Assembly (NCBI GenBank): GCA_028688535.1
Contig: JAQTXY010000034.1
Span: 1 to 10,810, forward strand
Direction: 5' to 3'
Source of the DNA: Methanothrix sp.
GTDB taxonomy: Archaea > Halobacteriota > Methanosarcinia > Methanotrichales > Methanotrichaceae
DNA length: 10,810 nt
Shown: one piece after another, positions 6,764-10,810 of the stretch
How positions within the stretch are numbered: the stretch's first letter is position 1
Layout: every line of letters begins with the position of its first letter
Position numbers and translations under genes: made by a program
The notes under the pieces: model-generated
What the model saw: the letters and a program-made list of their open reading frames with translations, nothing else
Told to the model about the DNA's origin: nothing
The model's database searches: none

Positions 6764-8047
6764 ATGTTCGGACCTAAATCACATCTCACTACACGCGACA
6801 ATCACCTCTTTATCGAAGACGTGGACTCTGTCCTGCTGGCGCAGCAGTACGGCACCCCTCTTTACGTCACCTCAGAGAGACGCCTGCGCGAGAACATTCG
6901 CGCCTACCATCGTGCCTTTCCCCATGCGGACAAATACTTCGCTGTGAAGGCCAACGGCAACCTCACATTGCTGCGCATCGCTGCCCAGGAAGGCATGGGC
7001 GCGGACGTCTTCTCCGCGGGAGAGCTTTCCGTTGTGCGCATGGCCGGCATTCCTCAGGAAAAGATTCTCTACAACGGCAACTCCAAAAGCGAGATGGATC
7101 ACGAGATGGCCATCCAGGCGAACGTTCGCATGTCCGTGGACTCTCGCGAGGAGCTGGAGCATCTCGCAGAGACCGCCAAGCGACTGGGACGCGAGGCAGA
7201 GATCCTCTTCCGGGTCAATCCCGATGTCTCTCCCAAGACTCATCCCAAGATTGCCACCGGCCTTCGCTCCTCCAAGTTTGGCATTCCTGCCGAGCAGGTG
7301 GCCGAGACCTACCAGAGGGCCATGAGCCTGGAAGGAGTAAAGCCAGTAGGCCTGCATTGCCACATCGGCTCGCAGATTTTAGAAACAGCTCCCTTCGCCG
7401 AGGCAGCCGGCAAGATGATGGACATTGCCACTGCGGTGGTGGCTGCGGGCGGCGAGGTGCAGCGCATCGACCTGGGCGGCGGATTGGGCATCCAGTATCA
7501 TCCCGACCTGCCTGCTCCTACCCCTGCCGACCTGGCGGCGGCGATATTGCCCATTTTGCAGGACCGCTGCCGCGATCTGGGCATTGCCCCCAAGCTCATC
7601 CTGGAGCCGGGACGCAGCATTGTGGCCGATACCACCGTCATGCTCACCAGCGTTAACGTGGTCAAGAGGGCCCATGTCAATTTCGTTGCCGTGGATGCCG
7701 GATTCAACGTTTTAGCCAGGCCCATGCTCTACGACTCCTATCATCATGTTATTGTGGCAAACAAAGCGGCACAAGCCGCCCAGGAGAAGTACACCGTGGT
7801 GGGTCCCATCTGTGAGACAGGAGATGTACTGACCAAAGACCGGCAGCTGCCCGCGCTGGCGCGCTCTGATGTTCTGGCCTTCCTAGATGCCGGAGCCTAC
7901 GGCTTTTCCATGGCCTCCCAGTACAACGGCCAGCCCCGGCCGGCTGAGGTGCTCGTCTGCGGCGATAAGGCCGAGGTCACCCGCCGCGCCGAGGATGCCA
8001 GCGCCCTTTTTGCCGGACAGAGGATCCTGCCCAGGCTCATGTTTTAG
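6764..8047 (+). CDS. lysA: Diaminopimelate decarboxylase
   Basis: A 427-residue fold-III PLP enzyme that converts meso-diaminopimelate to L-lysine, the last step of lysine synthesis; it acts as a cytoplasmic dimer. The PLP-binding lysine is K62 in YFAVKAN. Other family marks are GADVFSAGEL (79-88), LHCHIGSQI (198-205, H200), the glycine-rich phosphate loop DLGGGLG (236-242), LEPGRSIV (280-287), the partner-subunit cysteine motif GPICETGD (347-354, C350) and DAGAYGFSMASQYN (375-388). The length is normal and all expected residues are present. The ATG at 6764 has only a weak binding site. An unknown gene follows eight bases after its stop. Codon use is visibly G+C-rich (42 G/C of 60 in 7441-7500 by hand count). 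Confidence 0.97.
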   Translation: MFGPKSHLTTRDNHLFIEDVDSVLLAQQYGTPLYVTSERRLRENIRAYHRAFPHADKYFAVKANGNLTLLRIAAQEGMGADVFSAGELSVVRMAGIPQEKILYNGNSKSEMDHEMAIQANVRMSVDSREELEHLAETAKRLGREAEILFRVNPDVSPKTHPKIATGLRSSKFGIPAEQVAETYQRAMSLEGVKPVGLHCHIGSQILETAPFAEAAGKMMDIATAVVAAGGEVQRIDLGGGLGIQYHPDLPAPTPADLAAAILPILQDRCRDLGIAPKLILEPGRSIVADTTVMLTSVNVVKRAHVNFVAVDAGFNVLARPMLYDSYHHVIVANKAAQAAQEKYTVVGPICETGDVLTKDRQLPALARSDVLAFLDAGAYGFSMASQYNGQPRPAEVLVCGDKAEVTRRAEDASALFAGQRILPRLMF

Positions 8048-8055
8048 GTGGAAGA

Positions 8056-8640
8056 ATGACATGCGAGCGGGGAAGTGAGCCAGAAGGCGCTTTAGAGAGA
8101 AGGCAAGAGATCTCGCTGGTGCAGGCTGCAGAAGAGGTGCAAAAGATGCTCGAGCCTTTGCGGCAGGGCGAGTTCTCTCTGAATATCGGCAAGATCTCGG
8201 TTTATGTGCAGTCCGCGGCCAAAGCCCGTGATGCAAAGACCCTGGCCAACTTCATTCGCTTTGCTCACCTCAATTTAGATGCTGTCTTGGTGCAGGCCCT
8301 GAAGAGCCTGGTATTCCGGCCGCGTCTGGCCAGTAAGGCAGACGAGCAGAAGAAGGCAACAGCGCTGCAAAAGACATTCGACCGGCTGGACAGACCTGCA
8401 CAGGCCATGCGAGAGCACTATCAGAGCAGCTCTGATCCACTTAACAAGTATCTGGTAGCCGGGCCCTGGGGGCATGAGTATCTGAAAAAGAGGGGCATTG
8501 ATCTGGAGGATTACGATCGAGAGCTGTGCCAGATACTCGGCTGCCAGGAGATGATTGCTGGCAAGATTGTGCTGGGCTATACTGGGCTAAGAAAGGCGAT
8601 CGATCTGGTGGAGGTGCGGGCTATTGAGGCACTTATATAG
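8056..8640 (+). CDS. Unrecognised helical protein linked to lysA
   Basis: A 194-residue soluble protein that I cannot assign to a family. It is rich in charged residues and predicted mostly alpha-helical, without signal peptide, membrane segment or cysteine-rich motif. Recognisable blocks are an N-terminal amphipathic segment (SLVQAAEEVQKMLEPL), a middle stretch rich in Ala/Lys (residues 50-120), a distinctive LVAGPWGHEYLKKRGIDLEDYD around 130-152 and a hydrophobic C-terminus. Codon use resembles lysA. The ATG at 8056 lies eight bases after the lysA stop, with AGGTGG overlapping that stop as binding site, so translation is likely coupled and transcription shared. Position suggests an amino-acid or general housekeeping link, but nothing in the sequence shows its function. 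Confidence 0.8.
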   Translation: MTCERGSEPEGALERRQEISLVQAAEEVQKMLEPLRQGEFSLNIGKISVYVQSAAKARDAKTLANFIRFAHLNLDAVLVQALKSLVFRPRLASKADEQKKATALQKTFDRLDRPAQAMREHYQSSSDPLNKYLVAGPWGHEYLKKRGIDLEDYDRELCQILGCQEMIAGKIVLGYTGLRKAIDLVEVRAIEALI

Positions 8641-8782
8641 ATCTATCCAACATCCTTGACGAAGAATGATGATACTGATTATGATGAACTAAACACGTAC
8701 AGCAAACAAATGAGGCAAAACAACTCCTTCAATTGGATAGCAAAACGTTTCTCTGGTCACTCTCACTTAAATACAGACGTTA

Positions 8783-8790
8783 GCTATATA
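8783..8790 (+). promoter_or_regulatory. TATA box of the methyltransferase gene
   Basis: GCTATATA about 25 bases before ATG 8810. No ribosome binding site is seen before either ATG (8810, 8816), which fits a leaderless mRNA beginning at or next to the start codon. The rest of the 8641-8809 spacer is A+T-rich, and I see nothing else in it. Confidence 0.5.
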
Positions 8791-8809
8791 CGCAGAAATC
8801 AAAATATAC

Positions 8810-9586
8810 ATGAATATGTCTGGATTCCAATATCACAAATCAAAAAAATATACCGATTATGGTAACATCTATGAGCAATGCAGCGGCCCGGGTGGTTTAC
8901 AGCTTGCGGAATTTATGGCTGAGAAAATGGGGCTTGCAGCAGGCAAAAAACTGTTGGATGTCGGCTCTAATCGGGGCTACCAGACTTGCTTTTTGGCAAA
9001 AGAGTATGGCGTGTTTGCAGTAGGCATTGATCCCTGGGATGACAGAGTGCAAGGCAATCCCATGGTTGAACATTTACGAGAGAATGCCAAACAATGGAAC
9101 GTTGAAGATTTTGTTTTGGGAATCAAGGTCGGTGTTCCGGAGACTCATTTTGCCTCTAGCTCCTTTGATTATGTGTATTCGACAACTGCACTTGAAATGG
9201 TTCGGGTGTCTCAAGGCATCGAAGCATATCTGAAATGTTTGGAAGAAATTTATCGGGTGCTAAAATCTGGAGGGATTTTCGGCCTGGGGGAACCAATGCA
9301 TCTTGACATAAAACTCCCTTTAGACCTTGAGCCATATGTCTCGCAAGGGGATTATCCCTGGAAAGAATGTTTTCGAAGTATCCCTGAGACAACTCAGCTA
9401 GTAAGATCTGCAGGATTTGAAATTATTGAGGCGGACTACGCCCCGGATGCTCGCCAATGGTGGATGGCTTATGCCATGCATGATCCTTTTTGTAAACAAA
9501 ACCCTGGTGAAGATCCCAAAACTCTTGAGATAGATGGTGGTCGTTGGACGAGTTTTGGTTACGTTATCTGCAGAAAAGACATGTGA
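8810..9586 (+). CDS. Class I SAM-dependent methyltransferase
   Basis: A 258-residue cytoplasmic methyltransferase with a Rossmann-like SAM fold. Motif I is LLDVGSNRGYQT (48-59), the acidic residue binding the SAM ribose is in VGIDPWDD (D74), FDYVYSTTALEMV follows, and LEEIYRVLKSGGIFGLGEP is the helix-strand typical of the UbiE/Methyltransf_11 group. An N-terminal CSGPGGLQLAEFMAEKMGL helix precedes the core, and the C-terminal third (YPWKECFRSIPETTQLVRSAGFEIIEADY) is the usual substrate cap. The substrate is not evident; small molecules, lipids or quinone-like compounds are all possible. The gene and its upstream spacer are clearly more A+T-rich than the flanks (26 G/C of 60 in 9121-9180, 24 of 60 in 8701-8760), suggesting a separate origin. 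It has its own promoter and stands alone between unrelated operons. Confidence 0.88.
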   Translation: MNMSGFQYHKSKKYTDYGNIYEQCSGPGGLQLAEFMAEKMGLAAGKKLLDVGSNRGYQTCFLAKEYGVFAVGIDPWDDRVQGNPMVEHLRENAKQWNVEDFVLGIKVGVPETHFASSSFDYVYSTTALEMVRVSQGIEAYLKCLEEIYRVLKSGGIFGLGEPMHLDIKLPLDLEPYVSQGDYPWKECFRSIPETTQLVRSAGFEIIEADYAPDARQWWMAYAMHDPFCKQNPGEDPKTLEIDGGRWTSFGYVICRKDM

Positions 9587-9660
9587 AATCTGATCCACGT
9601 TGAAGGTTATCCAGAAGATCTGCGGTCATCTCTGTGCTATAGTCCGGATGATGGCCGCTG

Positions 9661-9676
9661 CAAAAGATATTATATT
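9661..9676 (+). promoter_or_regulatory. BRE/TATA promoter of sufCB
   Basis: CAAAAGATATTATATT: an A-rich BRE-like stretch followed by a TATA box centred near 9672. The expected transcription start is about 9697, leaving a leader of some 18 bases that contains the strong binding site at 9703-9710. Confidence 0.5.
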
Positions 9677-9702
9677 CCATGAGCAGATTGGTTGGATGAC
9701 TT

Positions 9703-9710
9703 GGAGGTGA
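9703..9710 (+). promoter_or_regulatory. Ribosome binding site deciding the sufC start
   Basis: GGAGGTGA, a near-perfect match to the 16S rRNA tail. It ends inside an ATG (9710-9712) that is immediately followed by TAG. Counting from GGAGG, the first CTG at 9716 lies eight bases downstream, the best-placed codon for initiation. Confidence 0.65.
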
Positions 9711-9715
9711 TGTAG

Positions 9716-10447
9716 CTGCTGGAGATTGAAGATCTGTCGGTCAGCATCGGCAGTAAGCAAGTCTTGAAGAACTTCAACCTTAGAATAAATCGTGGCGAGA
9801 CCCATGCCCTATTCGGCCCTAACGGTACGGGCAAAACAACACTCTTGAATGTCATTGCAGGAATTCCCAGATACACCATTGATGGGGGACGCATCCTATT
9901 CAAAGGAGAAGAGATCACGCACATGTCTATGGACGAAAGGGCACGCCTGGGCATTGGCATGGCCTTTCAGCGCCCACCGGCCATTCGCGGCCTGCGGCTC
10001 AAAGACCTCATCAAGATCATCAATTCCCAGGCTGACGCAACAGCTATCCTCCGCAAGATGGACTTTGAGGCCTTCGGCGAGAGAGATGTCAATCGAGGCT
10101 TCTCCGGTGGCGAGGTAAAGCGCTCCGAGATGGTTCAGCTCCTGGCACAGCAGCCTGATTTTGTCATGCTGGATGAGCCGGATTCCGGCGTGGATCTGGA
10201 GAACATCAAGCTCATCGGTGAGGCTATCAACGCCCTCACGCAAAAGGACCTGCGCCCCAGCCTGAGGACCAAATCCGGTGTGATCATCACCCACTTTGGC
10301 CATATTCTGGATTATATGAAAGCAGACCGGGCCCATGTCATGCTGGGCGGATCGATAGTATGCAGCGGCAATCCGGGTGAGATACTCGAGCAGATCAAGA
10401 GAAGCGGATATGAGGGGTGTGTAGGATGCAGCACTTGTCCGGTATAG
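9716..10447 (+). CDS. sufC: Fe-S cluster assembly ATPase SufC
   Basis: A 243-residue ABC-type ATPase that powers the SufBC(D) scaffold building Fe-S clusters in the cytoplasm. Walker A is GPNGTGKTT (34-42), the Q-loop is AFQRPP, the signature SGGEVKRSEMVQ has the SufC style, Walker B is VMLDEPDSGVD, and the switch histidine is in IITHFGH. The start is read as CTG 9716. The N-terminal strand LLEIEDLSVSIG, normal for the family, has no ATG, GTG or TTG at its head; the frame is closed upstream by TAG 9713, and a strong binding site is correctly placed. An automatic caller would probably use TTG 9764 and lose 16 residues. The C-terminus carries CVGCSTC. sufB starts 22 bases before the sufC stop, so the two are translationally coupled. 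Confidence 0.93.
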   Translation: MLEIEDLSVSIGSKQVLKNFNLRINRGETHALFGPNGTGKTTLLNVIAGIPRYTIDGGRILFKGEEITHMSMDERARLGIGMAFQRPPAIRGLRLKDLIKIINSQADATAILRKMDFEAFGERDVNRGFSGGEVKRSEMVQLLAQQPDFVMLDEPDSGVDLENIKLIGEAINALTQKDLRPSLRTKSGVIITHFGHILDYMKADRAHVMLGGSIVCSGNPGEILEQIKRSGYEGCVGCSTCPV

Positions 10448-10810
10448 AAGAGAAAGCCAGAAAGGCTAAAGACAAGAAAGCCTTGTATGGCACAGATGTT
10501 GACCTGGAGAGCTATGAGTCTGAAGCCAAACCCCAGGGCATGGTATCCAGTGCCGAAGATCTGCCAAGTGTTGTCACGAAAGCTGCCCTTGATGTAGGTG
10601 TGAAGCTGGATGGAGAATCCTCAGGCTCTTTTGTGCAGATGGACCAGACTCCAGTGATAGCCAAGTCTCTCTACGAGGGCGTAGAGATCATGGATATGGC
10701 CTCCGCTCTGGAGAAGTACGACTTTTTGCAGGATTACTGGTTCAAGCTGGTGGCGGCTGATGCCGACAAGTATACGGCGGACGTAGCGGCAGCGCCACCG
10801 GCAGGCTACT
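10426..10810 (+). CDS. sufB: SufB/SufD-family Fe-S scaffold protein, 5' part only
   Basis: The N-terminal 128 residues of a SufB/SufD-type scaffold, open to the right edge of the window. It starts at ATG 10426 inside the end of sufC. The N-terminus is charged (GIEEKARKAKDKKALYGTDV) and continues through SVVTKAALDVGVKL, SGSFVQMDQTPVIAKS and a helical MASALEKYDFLQDYWFKLV, as in archaeal SufB-like proteins with the ALYG...DVDLESY opening. It would form the cluster-building complex with SufC. The beta-helix core with the cluster ligands lies beyond the window, so SufB and SufD cannot be separated here. Confidence 0.85.
   Translation, partial: MQHLSGIEEKARKAKDKKALYGTDVDLESYESEAKPQGMVSSAEDLPSVVTKAALDVGVKLDGESSGSFVQMDQTPVIAKSLYEGVEIMDMASALEKYDFLQDYWFKLVAADADKYTADVAAAPPAGY

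Noticed and set aside
6872..7363. A 163-codon minus-strand open frame inside lysA
   Set aside because: It is fully antisense to lysA, whose catalytic motifs are intact, and resembles no protein.
8664..8690. Two ATGATGA boxes flanking CTGA, resembling a C/D-box guide RNA
   Set aside because: The first C box and the CTGA are only a couple of bases apart, leaving no room for a guide, and no final D box is found at the right distance.
8656..8865. A 69-codon open frame starting at TTG before the methyltransferase
   Set aside because: It overlaps the methyltransferase start in another frame, has no ribosome binding site and no recognisable domain, and lies in A+T-rich spacer containing the TATA box.
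9650..9710. A 19-codon open frame (ATG to TGA) ending inside the sufC ribosome binding site, as a possible leader peptide
   Set aside because: It begins upstream of the predicted transcription start and has no binding site of its own. Its end at the binding site is suggestive but not enough.
1..10810. CRISPR arrays, tRNA or rRNA genes, insertion sequences, prophage genes
   Set aside because: No regularly spaced direct repeats, no tRNA-like cloverleaf or rRNA sequence, and no transposase, integrase or phage structural protein were seen on either strand.

Overview
The window reads as the chromosome of a methanogenic archaeon, most likely of the Methanosarcinales and perhaps Methanothrix-like. 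The evidence is a fused formaldehyde-activating enzyme/hexulose-phosphate synthase (the archaeal pentose route), an MfnD-type tyramine-glutamate ligase (methanofuran synthesis), a compact sufC-sufB pair, a stand-alone DNRLRE-type surface protein, TATA-box promoters with very short leaders, and T-tract terminators. The genus is inferred; no rRNA gene is present to settle it.

Layout, left to right. A HicA-type toxin (+, about 20-241) converges on a secreted, C-terminally membrane-anchored alkaline-phosphatase-superfamily protein (-, 256-1581). A run of minus-strand genes follows, most with their own visible promoter: fae-hps (1755-2942), a thioredoxin-CcdA membrane fusion (3011-4162), a secreted DNRLRE/CBM96-like protein (4277-4849), and a two-gene unit of an SDR oxidoreductase and mfnD (6633 down to 4948). 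A divergent promoter region (6634-6763) separates these from the plus-strand half. That half holds lysA with a closely linked unknown gene (6764-8640), a visibly more A+T-rich SAM methyltransferase with its own TATA box (8810-9586), and sufC overlapping the start of sufB, which runs off the right edge.

How the genes fit together. Fae-Hps and MfnD both serve one-carbon metabolism. Fae-Hps makes ribulose 5-phosphate and passes the released formaldehyde to tetrahydromethanopterin; MfnD helps make methanofuran, the first C1 carrier. LysA makes lysine, SufCB assembles Fe-S clusters, and the Trx-CcdA fusion would carry reducing power across the membrane to secreted thiol proteins. This is mainly a housekeeping region with small accessory pieces: hicA, the methyltransferase and a dispersed repeat.

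The points most worth a second look are a perfect dyad containing the fae-hps ribosome binding site, a probable CTG start for sufC just after an ATG-TAG pair, a dispersed-repeat remnant that makes the phosphatase reading frame look longer than it is, and a Gln in place of an expected metal-binding His in that phosphatase. I found no clear evidence of a wholly new multi-gene system.
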